Positions 7,599 to 16,374 of a stretch of 32,433 nucleotides of DNA are shown piece after piece (the first letter of the stretch is position 1; every line of letters starts with the position of its first letter). The stretch lies in assembly GCA_024279035.1 (NCBI GenBank), contig JAJRSA010000003.1, positions 1 through 32,433 of the forward strand, written 5' to 3'. A program made the translations under genes and the position numbers. The stretch comes from Alphaproteobacteria bacterium (GTDB lineage Bacteria > Pseudomonadota > Alphaproteobacteria > Micavibrionales > Micavibrionaceae). The notes below the pieces were generated by a model. That model did no database searches. It worked only from the letters and a program-made list of their open reading frames with translations, and had not been told where the DNA came from.

Positions 7599-7607
7599 AT
7601 TCGTTAG
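7593..7607 (+). promoter_or_regulatory. CtrA-like box upstream of flp
   Basis: TTAA, seven bases (CGATTCG), then TTAG matches the alphaproteobacterial CtrA consensus TTAA-N7-TTAA with one mismatch. It lies about 80 bases upstream of the flp ATG. In Caulobacter, pilA is known to be activated by CtrA. The presence of divK and pleD in the same window fits, but ctrA itself is not seen. Confidence 0.4.
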
Positions 7608-7686
7608 ACTTTTATGACGTATCCTGAAATGGTAGTGGTTAGGAACGCTCTTACAAAATAAATAAAAATTATTAAGGAGAAATAAT

Positions 7687-7878
7687 ATGCTTACTAAATT
7701 ATATACACATGTACAGGCTTACTTTGTAAAAGAAGATGGGGCAACGGCGATTGAATATGGATTGATTGCAGCAGGGATTGCTGTGGCGATTGCAGCGGTG
7801 GTCTTTCTTGTTGGAGATGATCTAGAAGCTCTCTTCACAGGTGTGAGCACTGAGCTTCAGGGCGCCGCGGCACCATAG
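7687..7878 (+). CDS. flp: Flp/PilA-type major pilin of the Tad pilus
   Basis: The predicted protein has 63 residues, a normal Flp length. The short basic leader ends in Gly18 and the mature part starts ATAIEYGLIAAGIAVAIA, with the invariant Glu23 at +5 and the adjacent Tyr24. This is the Flp motif cut and processed by the CpaA/TadV peptidase. The hydrophobic helix (about 22-43) forms the pilus core after assembly by CpaF, TadB and TadC. Translation starts after AAGGAG at good spacing. A terminator hairpin follows directly, so flp can be made in excess of the machinery genes, as expected for a subunit needed in many copies. Only one flp copy is present in the window. Confidence 0.93.
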   Translation: MLTKLYTHVQAYFVKEDGATAIEYGLIAAGIAVAIAAVVFLVGDDLEALFTGVSTELQGAAAP

Positions 7879-7904
7879 GCTTTTGAAAAATATATAATTA
7901 TTAG

Positions 7905-7941
7905 AAACACCCACCTTAATCTTAGGCGGGTGTTTTCTTTT
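7905..7941 (+). terminator. Terminator or attenuator between flp and cpaA
   Basis: AAACACCCACC (7905-7915) pairs with GGCGGGTGTTT (7925-7935) with one mismatch, over a nine-base loop, and is followed by TCTTTT. It lies 27 bases after the flp stop and 11 bases before cpaA. Some readthrough or a separate promoter must supply cpaA. Confidence 0.8.
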
Positions 7942-7951
7942 ATAGTGGATT

Positions 7952-8485
7952 ATGATGGTTGTGCTTATCTCTCTCGTGCTTTTGGTAACGTTTATCGCGT
8001 GTATAACGGATCTCCGTGGTCTGAGGATTCCTAATAGTATTCCTGCATTGATTATGGGTTTATTTCTTATTTATGTTGGGTATGGCCTTTTGAATGGGAT
8101 AGAACTTCGTTCTTTTTATGGGAGTTTTATCGCAGGAGGGGGCGTTTTTGTTCTAACTTTTTTCTTTTTTGCTCTTAATATCTTTGGGGCAGGAGATGCA
8201 AAATTGGCAAGTGCTCTTTCTTTTTGGTTGGGATTGAAAGGAGTTTTTGCTTTTTTGATGGTAATGGCATTCACAGGAGGAGGGCTTGGTGTGGTCGCCT
8301 TGATTGTGATGAAGAGGGGAGTCCCTCTGTCATGGCAGAAAGGGTGGCTTAAAGCTTTATCTGAAGGCCGTGCGGATGTTCCCTATGCGCTTGCGATTTT
8401 TGCTGGCGCTGTGGCAGGATTCATGCATGCCGGTATGTTATATAAAAACTATCCCCAGCTTAGAAATATAAAAAGCAATCATTAG
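7952..8485 (+). CDS. cpaA: Prepilin peptidase CpaA/TadV
   Basis: The predicted protein has 177 residues with about five hydrophobic segments. It is an inner-membrane aspartic peptidase of the A24A family that cuts the Flp leader after Gly. The two catalytic aspartates are visible: Asp20 in TDLRGLRIPN and Asp82 in GAGDAK (the GxGD motif). RADVPYALAIFAG near the end is the usual conserved last helix. Like other CpaA/TadV proteins it lacks the N-terminal methyltransferase domain of PilD. The start is either of two consecutive ATGs (7952 or 7955), with no strong ribosome-binding site. It is the first gene after the flp terminator and 105 bases ahead of cpaB. Confidence 0.92.
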   Translation: MMVVLISLVLLVTFIACITDLRGLRIPNSIPALIMGLFLIYVGYGLLNGIELRSFYGSFIAGGGVFVLTFFFFALNIFGAGDAKLASALSFWLGLKGVFAFLMVMAFTGGGLGVVALIVMKRGVPLSWQKGWLKALSEGRADVPYALAIFAGAVAGFMHAGMLYKNYPQLRNIKSNH

Positions 8486-8590
8486 TTTAATAAATTTTAA
8501 TGTGTGCCCTGTTATGCTATCCTTATCAGGCGAGTTCTCGCGATCCTTTTGGGTTTTCTGTGTTGTTTTGATTTTTAACTGGGTGCATCC

Positions 8591-9445
8591 ATGAATAAAA
8601 ATACAATTATTGTTCTTGTCGGAGGATTCGTCATGGCCATTTTAGTGGCGTTGATTGTGAGTTCTACGCTTAAGAAAGAGACTGGCTTAGAAACGCAAAC
8701 ACTTTCTGTTTTGGTGGCAACAAAAAAGATGGAGGTTGGGTATACGCTCAAAAAGGGAGACCTTAAATGGCAGCCATGGTCAGAAGCCAATTTATTTGAA
8801 GGATTAATTCAAAGAGAAGGAGCTACAAAACCAGAGGAGGCCTTAAAGGGACGTTTACGCCGTATTGTGCATGCTGGAGAGCCATTAATGAAGTCTGTTT
8901 TGCTCTCTAGTAGTAAAGGTAATATTGTGGCCTCTGCGCTTAAGAAAGGAAAACGCGCCGTTGCGATTAAAGTTTCTGCCGCGTCTATGGTCGGAGGATT
9001 TATCAATCCAGGAGATTTTGTAGATGTGATTTTAACCCACAAAATTAAAATCACAGGAGAGGATAAGCTCGTCGTGAGAGATACAATTAAAAAATATGCG
9101 ACAGAGACAATTCTAGAAAATGTCCAAGTGTTGGCAATTGACCAACGGGCGATTAAAGATGATAAAGATCAGGTTAAAGTTGGTCGAACGGTGACATTAG
9201 AAGTTGATACTACGGGTGTTGAACAATTGGCCCTTGTTGGGCAAATGGGAGATCTGAGTTTGGCGTTACGTGGGATTGGAGATGATGAGTTACTTGTCAA
9301 TGAAGACTATGAACCAACAACAGATGTAAAAGTCAGCGATGTTTTGCAAGATATCATTAAAAGAAGCGAAACAGGGGGCGGTAAGCCCAAACACATTCGT
9401 GTTTATTCAGGCAATGGTGTTGAGCGTATCGAGGTTAAAAAGTAG
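8591..9445 (+). CDS. cpaB: Tad pilus assembly protein CpaB/RcpC
   Basis: The predicted protein has 284 residues, usual for CpaB. One N-terminal transmembrane helix (about 5-26) anchors a periplasmic part. A SAF-like domain covers about 38-110: LVATKKMEVGYTLKKGDLKW, then GRLRRIVHAGEPLMKSVL. The RcpC/CpaB domain follows with KRAVAIKVSAASMVGGFINP and GDFVDVIL. The protein is thought to act with the CpaC secretin in the periplasm, perhaps gating or binding peptidoglycan. The spacer before it (8486-8590) holds a small GCGAG/CTCGC hairpin and possibly a weak promoter. It lies 9 bases ahead of cpaC, so it is in the main operon. Confidence 0.92.
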   Translation: MNKNTIIVLVGGFVMAILVALIVSSTLKKETGLETQTLSVLVATKKMEVGYTLKKGDLKWQPWSEANLFEGLIQREGATKPEEALKGRLRRIVHAGEPLMKSVLLSSSKGNIVASALKKGKRAVAIKVSAASMVGGFINPGDFVDVILTHKIKITGEDKLVVRDTIKKYATETILENVQVLAIDQRAIKDDKDQVKVGRTVTLEVDTTGVEQLALVGQMGDLSLALRGIGDDELLVNEDYEPTTDVKVSDVLQDIIKRSETGGGKPKHIRVYSGNGVERIEVKK

Positions 9446-9454
9446 GATAACAGC

Positions 9455-10885
9455 ATGATGAAGAATTTTAAAATAACTGTGATGATCTTGGCGATGGTGC
9501 TCACCTGTTGTGTGGGTGCTCAGCGTGTTTTTGCCTCGAAAGGGGATCTTCAACCGGTGAAAGAGAATTTAAAAGACCCCGTCTTAACCCTGACGTTGGG
9601 CAAAGCGGAAATCTATGAAATAGAGGGTAATGCGGCCGATGTTTTGGTGGCGGATCCTTCGATTGCAGATGTCATCGCGATTCAAGCCAATCGGCTCTAT
9701 ATTGTTGGGTCAAAGCTAGGGGATACAAATATTATTACATTGGATGAAGATGGAAATGTTGTCTCTCGTTTGGACGTTCATGTTCGCATTGATACCCAAA
9801 CAATTGAATCTATGGTACATGAGTTGTTTCCAACAGAAACAGATGTGCGTGTGCGTGCCACAACAGATCAAGTCTATCTAACAGGAGAAGTCGCAAACCC
9901 TGCCATTGCACAAAAGATAGCTCGTCTTGTCACGGCTCATGTCCAAGAGATTCAAGAGGGACAAAGTGGTGAATCTGTTGATGAAGTCATTGAAAATCTT
10001 TTAGAAGTCCGTGGGGAGCAACAAGTAATGCTCCGCATGCGGATTATGGAAGTCTCGCGGGATATTATTAAAGAGCTGGGGATTGAGACGACTTTAAATG
10101 CAACCCTTGGAGGGGGGGTTAGTAATCTTGCAGGGCAAATTACAACGACGTCTCAAGGTCTCACACAAGACCCTCTTGGCACGGGACAGATTCTTTGGGA
10201 TACAAGTCTTGGGGGGTTGGGCATTCTTGATACGCTTGTGCGGGCTTTGGAGCAAGATAGTTTAATTAATATCTTGGCTGAGCCTAATTTAACGGCGGTG
10301 TCTGGAGAAGAGGCAGGGTTTTTAGCGGGAGGAGAGTTTCCTGTGCCAACAGGACGAGATCGAGATGGAAATCTGGTTGTGGAATTCCGTGAGTTTGGTG
10401 TTTCTCTTAACTTTGTACCCATTGTGATGTCAAAGGATCGTATTAGTTTGCGTTTAAATACAGAAGTATCTTCTTTGAATTTTGCACAAGGGGTGACGTT
10501 GTCAAATGTTAACGTGCCCGGGCTGGATGTGCGTCGTGCCTCCACCACCGTTGAGCTAGGGAGCGGGGCAAGTATTATGATTGCAGGCTTGTTGAAATCA
10601 GAAGCCGTCAAAGCAATGAGTGGCCTCCCAGGGATTAGAAAAACACCCATCATAGGAGACCTTATTTCGTCGAGAAGCTTCCAGCGCGAAGAAACAGAGC
10701 TTGTCATTATGGTGACGCCTTATCTTGTGAAGCCATTTGCTGATAAAAAACAGGCAAAGCGTCGCTCTCAAGAAAGACAAAGTCCGCTTTCAAAAGCGTT
10801 TGCAACGAATTTACGTCGTGTCTATGGGCGCAACATCAGACATATGCCCTCTGGCGCGCAAAGCTTCGGCTATATATTGAATTAA
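9455..10885 (+). CDS. cpaC: Tad pilus secretin CpaC/RcpA
   Basis: The predicted protein has 476 residues. An N-terminal signal peptide (about 1-28, ending near VFA) sends it to the periplasm. The pilus-formation N-terminal domain follows (GKAEIYEIEGNAADVLVADP … NRLYIVGSKLGDTNI), then a BON-like part (ATTDQVYLTGEVANPAIAQK). The secretin domain starts near RGEQQVMLRMRIMEVSRD and carries the VPTG motif in EFPVPTG. It ends with GLPGIRKTPIIGDLISSRSF and VIMVTPYLVKP, the classical secretin C-terminal block. It forms the outer-membrane channel for the Flp pilus. A hydrophilic tail of about 45 residues follows the secretin core. The gene is tightly flanked by cpaB and cpaD. Confidence 0.95.
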   Translation: MMKNFKITVMILAMVLTCCVGAQRVFASKGDLQPVKENLKDPVLTLTLGKAEIYEIEGNAADVLVADPSIADVIAIQANRLYIVGSKLGDTNIITLDEDGNVVSRLDVHVRIDTQTIESMVHELFPTETDVRVRATTDQVYLTGEVANPAIAQKIARLVTAHVQEIQEGQSGESVDEVIENLLEVRGEQQVMLRMRIMEVSRDIIKELGIETTLNATLGGGVSNLAGQITTTSQGLTQDPLGTGQILWDTSLGGLGILDTLVRALEQDSLINILAEPNLTAVSGEEAGFLAGGEFPVPTGRDRDGNLVVEFREFGVSLNFVPIVMSKDRISLRLNTEVSSLNFAQGVTLSNVNVPGLDVRRASTTVELGSGASIMIAGLLKSEAVKAMSGLPGIRKTPIIGDLISSRSFQREETELVIMVTPYLVKPFADKKQAKRRSQERQSPLSKAFATNLRRVYGRNIRHMPSGAQSFGYILN

Positions 10886-10897
10886 GGAGACAATGAG

Positions 10898-11551
10898 ATG
10901 AAAATCAGACATATAATCGCAACGAGTCTTATACTCTCTTGCTCTGCGTGTGCCTATGACGTACCAAGCCAAGTCGATCCTGCACGGCTTGAAGTTGTCG
11001 AGGCATCAGAGCAACATACGTATGAGACAAAAGCCTTGAACGCAGACACTATTCGATCATTGGCGCAGGGCTATAATAGCTCTGGACAGGGGCAGGTTGA
11101 GTTGACGGTGACCTATGATCCGAGATCAAAAAAGAACACAGCAATGAATGCCACATTGGAAGCGGGACGCATTGCAAAGCTTCTGACAGATCAGGGAGTC
11201 TCTTCAGTACAAACAAAAGTATTGCCTGTGGCGGATAGTTGGAACATATCCCATAGTTTTGTGACTTATAATGCGTTGACAGCGCACGCGCCAACAGGAT
11301 GTGACCGCATGCCTGGTTTTGAGTCTGCGGATGATGTGGGGGATGCAGATATGCACCGTGCCTATGGATATGGATGTACAATCGAGGCGATGATTGCTAA
11401 ACAAATAGCCCATCCTCAAGATCTTTTGGGACAAGAGGATCAAACACACACAGAATCTGGACGACGGGCAGAGAATGTTATTTGGGGGCGTGGATATTAT
11501 GGCTCTGACCAGTTCCCTGTGTTGCAAGGGGAAAGCTCCAGTGACGATTAA
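10898..11551 (+). CDS. cpaD: Tad pilus biogenesis lipoprotein CpaD
   Basis: The predicted protein has 217 residues, in the normal CpaD range. The signal peptide ends in a lipobox-like SCSAC, with lipidation probably on Cys18 (Cys15 is less likely), which places the mature protein at the outer membrane. The middle part (GQVELTVTYDP … AGRIAKLLTDQGV) follows the OmpA-like arrangement of the CpaD family. Two cysteines (C in APTGCDRMPG and in YGYGCTIEAMIAKQI) fit the family's conserved pair. The C-terminal part is GRRAENVIWGRGYY. It probably assists secretin assembly or stability, as in Caulobacter. Translation starts after AAGGAG. It is 12 bases after cpaC and 14 bases before cpaE. Confidence 0.9.
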   Translation: MKIRHIIATSLILSCSACAYDVPSQVDPARLEVVEASEQHTYETKALNADTIRSLAQGYNSSGQGQVELTVTYDPRSKKNTAMNATLEAGRIAKLLTDQGVSSVQTKVLPVADSWNISHSFVTYNALTAHAPTGCDRMPGFESADDVGDADMHRAYGYGCTIEAMIAKQIAHPQDLLGQEDQTHTESGRRAENVIWGRGYYGSDQFPVLQGESSSDD

Positions 11552-11565
11552 ATGAGTGAGATGTA

Positions 11566-12807
11566 ATGAGTAAAATGGGGAATACAGAAACACTCTTACC
11601 GATGTCATCGGTCGGGGTTTTTGTTAAAAATAAAAAATTAAGAGATGATCTGCGTGATTTGGAAGAAGATTGGCGGTTTCCACGTGTGCAGATTGATGTT
11701 GTGCAGGGTGACGTTCATACTGCTTTAGACACATACAAAACGCAAACCACACATGATCTTATCCTGATTGAAACGGACACGATTGATGAGAGCTTTAGTG
11801 AAAGCCTTGAAGCCCTCTCGGCCTATTGTACAGAAGATACGGCAGCGATTATTGTGGGGCCTGTCAATGATGTGAATCTCTATCGTAAGCTCACGGCGAT
11901 GGGCGTGAGTGATTACCTTGTACACCCCATTGAAAAAGAGGTTCTAGGAGATGTGATCGCATCCGCTTTGGTCGAGCGGATGGGGACAGCAAAAAGCCGT
12001 TTGGTCACGGTCATTGGTGCAAAAGGTGGGGTTGGAACCTCTTCGATTGCGCAGGCTTTGGCATTAGGGTGTTCGGAACAACTCGAGCAAAAAACGATGT
12101 TGCTAGATGCAGGCGGAGGGATGAGCTATTTATCTGTGGCATTAGGTGGAGAGCCAATTACAACCTTGAAAGAGGCGAGCCGTGCGGCGTTGGCCGAAGA
12201 TGAGGGGAGTATGAAGCGGATGTTGGTCACCGTAAATGACAAACTCTCTTTGTTGGCCAGTGGGGGAGAGCCTTTACTGGAAGAGCCTATCTCTGTGGAG
12301 GCGTTTGAGACCATGCTTGATGTTTTGATGAATAGCTACCCTATTGTTATTTTTGATGCGTCGTGTGCCTCTGTGCCGATTCAACGCGCGTTGTTGGCGC
12401 GTTCTCATAAAATATATGTTGTCACAACTCCGACCCTCTCAAGCCTACGGACAGCAAGAACCTTGGTGCAAGAGATTAAAACATTGCGGGGAGGAGAAGA
12501 ATCTCCGTCTCTGGTTGATTTAGTCATGAATATGATGGGACAATTTCCCAAACAGGAAATCTCAAAATCAGAGGCTGAAAAAGCACTGGAAAACACCGTT
12601 TCGCATCGGATCGATTTTAATCCCAAGCTCTTTCCTGCTGCCGAAATTGATGGAGTCAAAATCACAGAGATTAAAAATAGACAGGGTCTTATTCGAGGGT
12701 TATTAGAGGGAATATCTGATCTTGTGGGGGTGCATGTGCCGTCTACCTCTGGAGATATAAAAGAGACAGGTATAATGGGACGTCTTCTTGGAAAAGTGAA
12801 AGGGTAA
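11566..12807 (+). CDS. cpaE: Pilus localisation ATPase CpaE/TadZ
   Basis: The predicted protein has 413 residues. Residues about 10-135 form a receiver-like domain of the type found at the N-terminus of TadZ, reading DLILIETDTID where a true receiver has its phospho-aspartate block. It ends VSDYLVHPIEKE. Residues about 145-390 are a ParA/MinD-type ATPase with a deviant Walker A, KGGVGTSS (Lys153 to Thr158 and onward). LLDAGGG follows at the switch position, and IVIFDASCAS in place of Walker B. CpaE/TadZ proteins place the Tad machinery at the cell pole at the inner-membrane face. cpaF begins 2 bases after its stop, so the two are translationally linked. Confidence 0.92.
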   Translation: MSKMGNTETLLPMSSVGVFVKNKKLRDDLRDLEEDWRFPRVQIDVVQGDVHTALDTYKTQTTHDLILIETDTIDESFSESLEALSAYCTEDTAAIIVGPVNDVNLYRKLTAMGVSDYLVHPIEKEVLGDVIASALVERMGTAKSRLVTVIGAKGGVGTSSIAQALALGCSEQLEQKTMLLDAGGGMSYLSVALGGEPITTLKEASRAALAEDEGSMKRMLVTVNDKLSLLASGGEPLLEEPISVEAFETMLDVLMNSYPIVIFDASCASVPIQRALLARSHKIYVVTTPTLSSLRTARTLVQEIKTLRGGEESPSLVDLVMNMMGQFPKQEISKSEAEKALENTVSHRIDFNPKLFPAAEIDGVKITEIKNRQGLIRGLLEGISDLVGVHVPSTSGDIKETGIMGRLLGKVKG

Positions 12808-12809
12808 TC

Positions 12810-14339
12810 ATGTTTGGTAAAAAACCAACCAGTGGCGTGCCAGCCCCCTCTGCGTCAAAAAAAGAGTCTAAAAAACCTAAAGCAACACCTCCTCCTGAAG
12901 ATTCTGTAGAAGAACGCGTTAAAGAATTGGTTGAGAAGGTAGCTGAAGACACATCACCCGTTGTTCAAAAGAAAAAACCAAAACCCACAAAATCGATAGA
13001 TGATGATATTTTTGGCGAAGAGGATGAAGAGTCTGAGTCTGTCCTCGACGATGAAGATTCTCTGGCTCTTCTTCGTTTAAAGCGCGCACGAGAACGCATA
13101 TGGGCGGATTTACGAGATGGAATTGATTTGCAGGCGCTTGCCCGTATGGATCAAAAAACCTCTCGGGAAGAGGTTTTGTCTGCTGTAGAAGAAATAGCGC
13201 GTTTTCGGAATCTAGATATTACGCAAGCTGAATTGGCCGAAATTGCCAAAGAATGTGCCAATGATATGTTGGGCTATGGGCCTCTTGAGGCCTTGCTTGA
13301 GCGAGATGGAATCGCCGATATCATGATTAATGGCCCCGATACGATCTATGTCGAGGAAAACGGGAAAATACATAAAGAAGATATTCAATTTCGAGATGAC
13401 TCGCATTTGATTACAATCTGTCAGCGGATTGTGGGGGCTATTGGACGGCGTGTGGATGAAGCCTCGCCAATTTGTGATGCGCGTTTGCCCGATGGAAGCC
13501 GTGTGAATGTGATTATTCCGCCGTTGTCTGTGGATGGCGCGTGCATGACCATTCGGAAATTTACAAAAGATAAATTGACGTTGGAAAAATTGCTTGAATT
13601 TAAAACCATGACGCCAAGCTGTGCCAAGCTGATTATGGCCATTGGGCGCTCTCGGGTAAATGTGTTGGTCTCGGGCGGGACGGGATCTGGTAAAACAACC
13701 ATGTTGAATGCGCTCACGCGCTATATCGAAAAGGGCGAGCGGATTATCACCTGTGAAGATGCGTGCGAACTCCAACTCCAGCAACCCCATGTTGTGCGTT
13801 TGGAAACACGTCCGCCGAACCTTGAAGGGGTCGGAGAAGTCACAATGCGCGATCTCGTCAAAAACTGCCTACGGATGCGCCCTGAGCGTATTATTGTCGG
13901 AGAAGTGCGGGGGCCTGAGGCGTTTGACCTTCTCCAAGCCATGAACACAGGCCATGATGGCTCGATGGGCACAGTCCATGCCAATAACCCCCGAGAAGCT
14001 TTGTCTCGTATGGAAAACATGATTGCCATGGGGAATTTGAATATTCCGATTGAAGCCGTCCGAGAACAAATTGCCGCCGCCGTCAATGTTATTATTCAAG
14101 TGCAACGCTTGCGCGATGGCTCTCGAAAAGTCACCCATGTCTCTGAAATCACAGGGATGGAGGGCGATGTTGTCACCATGCAGGACTTATTTGTCCTCGA
14201 TATGCTCGGCGAAGATGAAGATGGTATGCTCATCACCCAACAACGCTCCACAGGCCTGCGCCCCAAATTCTTCGATAATGCCCGTATGTTTGGCGTAGAA
14301 CAGTTGGTGCTGGATGCGATGGAAGAGGCGTACGGATAA
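12810..14339 (+). CDS. cpaF: Tad pilus motor ATPase CpaF/TadA
   Basis: The predicted protein has 509 residues. The first 75 or so are low-complexity, rich in Lys, Pro, Glu and Asp, and probably disordered. The rest is the type II/IV secretion ATPase fold. Key blocks are [19 protein letters not shown], the Walker A GGTGSGKT (289-296), the Asp box in [28 protein letters not shown] with the Walker B Glu, and the His box [15 protein letters not shown]. It is a cytoplasmic hexamer that powers Flp pilus extension, and in Caulobacter probably retraction too. It works on the TadB/TadC platform encoded directly after it. All catalytic motifs are present. Confidence 0.96.
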   Translation: MFGKKPTSGVPAPSASKKESKKPKATPPPEDSVEERVKELVEKVAEDTSPVVQKKKPKPTKSIDDDIFGEEDEESESVLDDEDSLALLRLKRARERIWADLRDGIDLQALARMDQKTSREEVLSAVEEIARFRNLDITQAELAEIAKECANDMLGYGPLEALLERDGIADIMINGPDTIYVEENGKIHKEDIQFRDDSHLITICQRIVGAIGRRVDEASPICDARLPDGSRVNVIIPPLSVDGACMTIRKFTKDKLTLEKLLEFKTMTPSCAKLIMAIGRSRVNVLVSGGTGSGKTTMLNALTRYIEKGERIITCEDACELQLQQPHVVRLETRPPNLEGVGEVTMRDLVKNCLRMRPERIIVGEVRGPEAFDLLQAMNTGHDGSMGTVHANNPREALSRMENMIAMGNLNIPIEAVREQIAAAVNVIIQVQRLRDGSRKVTHVSEITGMEGDVVTMQDLFVLDMLGEDEDGMLITQQRSTGLRPKFFDNARMFGVEQLVLDAMEEAYG

Positions 14340-14340
14340 T

Positions 14341-15321
14341 ATGGAGCCCATTCAAATTATATTGCTGATGTGTATCCTCCTTCTTGGCTTTGCAGGGATA
14401 TATTATTTCACGACTAATAAAGAGCGGATGCGTCGTGCGCGGGCGTTGTCTGTTATTTCTGGGACGTCTCATGCGGGCGGGATGGGGAACTCTAAGAATG
14501 CACGTGATAAAAGACGTGCGGATTTGGCTAAAAAGCTGAAAGAAACGGACGTGGAAGAGAGGAAAAAGAGAAAAGGCACAATTAAAGACCTTCTTGTGCA
14601 AGCTGGTTTTTTCTATACCTCTCCGATTAAATTTTGGATGATTGCTTTTGTGTTTGGAACAGTTGCAATCTTGTCCCTGAAATTGATATGGGGCGTAGCG
14701 GGATTAAAATTTATATTTGCGATTATTATATGCTATTTGGGAATACCGCGCTTTGTTCTCAAATTTCTTGTGAAGCGCCGTCAAAAGAAATTTCTAAAAG
14801 AATTCCCAGATGTATTGGAGTCTATGATGCGTCTCTTAAAAGCAGGGATGCCTGTAGGGGAAGCCATTGCCATGGTTGCGCGTGAGTTCGAAGGCCCTGT
14901 CAGTGAAGAAATGCAACGAGTCTATGATGAACAAAAAGTAGGCATTCCTTTGGGTGAGGCTGTGTTAGGCGTGGCCGTGCGTGTGCCTCTTCCCGAAGTG
15001 CAAATGTTTGCCACAGGGATTTCTATTCAACAGCAAACAGGCTCAAGCCTGTCTGAAATTCTCCAAAATCTGGCCACCGTTATTCGCGCGCGCTTTCACC
15101 TGAGGCGTAAAGTAGAGGCCCTGTCTGCGGAGGCGAAGGCGTCGGCAGGGATTATTGCGTCTCTGCCCGTCTTTGTGGCAACAGCGCTCTATTTTGTGAA
15201 TCGAGACTATATAATTTTACTCTTTATCACAGAGACAGGAAAAAATTTACTGACAGGGAGTGCTGTTTGGATGTCTTTAGGTGTTTTGGTCATGCGCCAA
15301 ATGATTAACTTTAGAGTGTAG
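14341..15321 (+). CDS. tadB: Tad pilus inner-membrane platform protein TadB
   Basis: I start the protein at ATG 14341 (326 residues), one base after the cpaF stop. An in-frame ATG at 14314 would overlap cpaF by 26 bases and add a polar segment ahead of the first membrane helix. The first helix lies at about 3-22. A basic cytoplasmic linker (KRRADLAKKLKE … RKKRKGTIKDLL) follows. The second and third hydrophobic segments are at about 97-140. A T2SSF domain then runs FPDVLESMMRLLKAGMPVGE … QTGSSLSEILQNLATVIRAR. Two more helices close the protein. With TadC it forms the platform that converts CpaF movement into pilin extraction. A GGAGG site links it to tadC 12 bases on. Confidence 0.92.
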   Translation: MEPIQIILLMCILLLGFAGIYYFTTNKERMRRARALSVISGTSHAGGMGNSKNARDKRRADLAKKLKETDVEERKKRKGTIKDLLVQAGFFYTSPIKFWMIAFVFGTVAILSLKLIWGVAGLKFIFAIIICYLGIPRFVLKFLVKRRQKKFLKEFPDVLESMMRLLKAGMPVGEAIAMVAREFEGPVSEEMQRVYDEQKVGIPLGEAVLGVAVRVPLPEVQMFATGISIQQQTGSSLSEILQNLATVIRARFHLRRKVEALSAEAKASAGIIASLPVFVATALYFVNRDYIILLFITETGKNLLTGSAVWMSLGVLVMRQMINFRV

Positions 15322-15333
15322 GGAGGCCATAGA

Positions 15334-16266
15334 ATGCAAGACACATTGATTATTTTTATAAGCGCCCTTGCCGCGGCGGCGTCTTTTATGGCGCTGGCAC
15401 TTCCTTTTCTCAATCGTCAAGATAAAAAGGAACGCTATCAATCTGTGATTGAAAAAAAGCGCAAGGCACTCTTTGAGGCCACCAAAGAGAGTATGGGGAA
15501 GCCTACAAATTTATCTGCTAAAGACTCGTTTGCCTCTTTTTACAAAATTCAAATATTATTTGGGGCCTATGGAGAAAAACTTCGAGATTCTATGTTGCAA
15601 GCAGGGATCAGAGATCCAAAAGCCCCTCTTTATTTTCTGATTGCCCGTATTGTGTTGCCCTCTATTTTAATGCTTTTAACAAGTCTTGTGATGCTCAAAG
15701 CAGAGAAAGATTTTTCAGGGAGTCAAATCTTTTTTGCGACATTATTTATGGGAGGATGTGGATTTTTTATTCCCAAACTCCTCATTAAAAATTATATTCA
15801 AAAACGTCAACTGGAAATCAGCCTGACCTTTCCTGATGCCCTCGACATGATGTTGATTTGTGTGCAAGGAGGGATCGGGCTAGAGCAAACCATCAACCGT
15901 ATTGCCGATGAAATTGCAGACCATTCAGAGATATTAGCAGAAGAGTTGGGCATTTTATCCGCAGAAATGGGCTTGCTCAATGATCGTCGCGCGGCGCTCC
16001 AAGATTTTGCACGCCGTGTGGGCAGTGGCGCGGCGCGCGCTTTTGCCACCGCCATGATTCAAGCAGAACAATATGGAACCTCGGTGACTTCTGCCATGAC
16101 CGTCATTGCCGACGAACTCCGCGCCGAACGCATGGCCGCCGCCGAACAAAAAGCCGCCTCTTTGCCCCCCAAACTAACAGTCCCCATGATCCTCTTCTTC
16201 CTCCCTGTTTTGTTCGTCGTTATTCTCTCCCCTGCTGTGATGCAGGCGAAGCAGGCAGGACTTTAA
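15334..16266 (+). CDS. tadC: Tad pilus inner-membrane platform protein TadC
   Basis: The predicted protein has 310 residues. ATG is preceded by GGAGG at good spacing. The helix at about 3-24 is followed by a polar region and two hydrophobic segments (about 90-150). A T2SSF domain follows with LTFPDALDMMLICVQGGIGLEQTI and QYGTSVTSAMTVIADELRAERM, and a closing stretch KLTVPMILFFLPVLFVVILSPAVM. It is the TadC paralogue of TadB and the likely partner in the platform. It is the last Tad gene in the window. tadD and the minor pilin genes tadE/F/G that often follow are not here. No convincing terminator lies in the 108 bases before sucB. Confidence 0.92.
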   Translation: MQDTLIIFISALAAAASFMALALPFLNRQDKKERYQSVIEKKRKALFEATKESMGKPTNLSAKDSFASFYKIQILFGAYGEKLRDSMLQAGIRDPKAPLYFLIARIVLPSILMLLTSLVMLKAEKDFSGSQIFFATLFMGGCGFFIPKLLIKNYIQKRQLEISLTFPDALDMMLICVQGGIGLEQTINRIADEIADHSEILAEELGILSAEMGLLNDRRAALQDFARRVGSGAARAFATAMIQAEQYGTSVTSAMTVIADELRAERMAAAEQKAASLPPKLTVPMILFFLPVLFVVILSPAVMQAKQAGL

Positions 16267-16374
16267 TTGTTTTGCATTAAATAGAATACTCTGTCTCTTT
16301 TTCGTATTGATCTTGCGTGCAAAAAGAACGATATTAGATACAACTGAAATACTCTCTAAGAAAGACATACTCCT

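Noticed and set aside
8486-8500. TTAA-N6-TTAA as a second CtrA site before cpaB
   Set aside because: The spacer is six rather than seven bases, and the region is A/T-rich, so chance is likely.
8510-8545. Weak promoter and GCGAG/CTCGC hairpin before cpaB
   Set aside because: The -35 and -10 matches are poor and the hairpin has no T tail, so I do not list it as a site.
13212-13790. Long minus-strand ORF opposite cpaF
   Set aside because: It is antisense to a gene with all the motor ATPase motifs and has no recognisable domain or ribosome-binding site.
14314-14340. N-terminal extension of TadB from ATG 14314
   Set aside because: It would overlap the end of cpaF and add a polar segment before the first membrane helix. 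ATG 14341 fits the family better.
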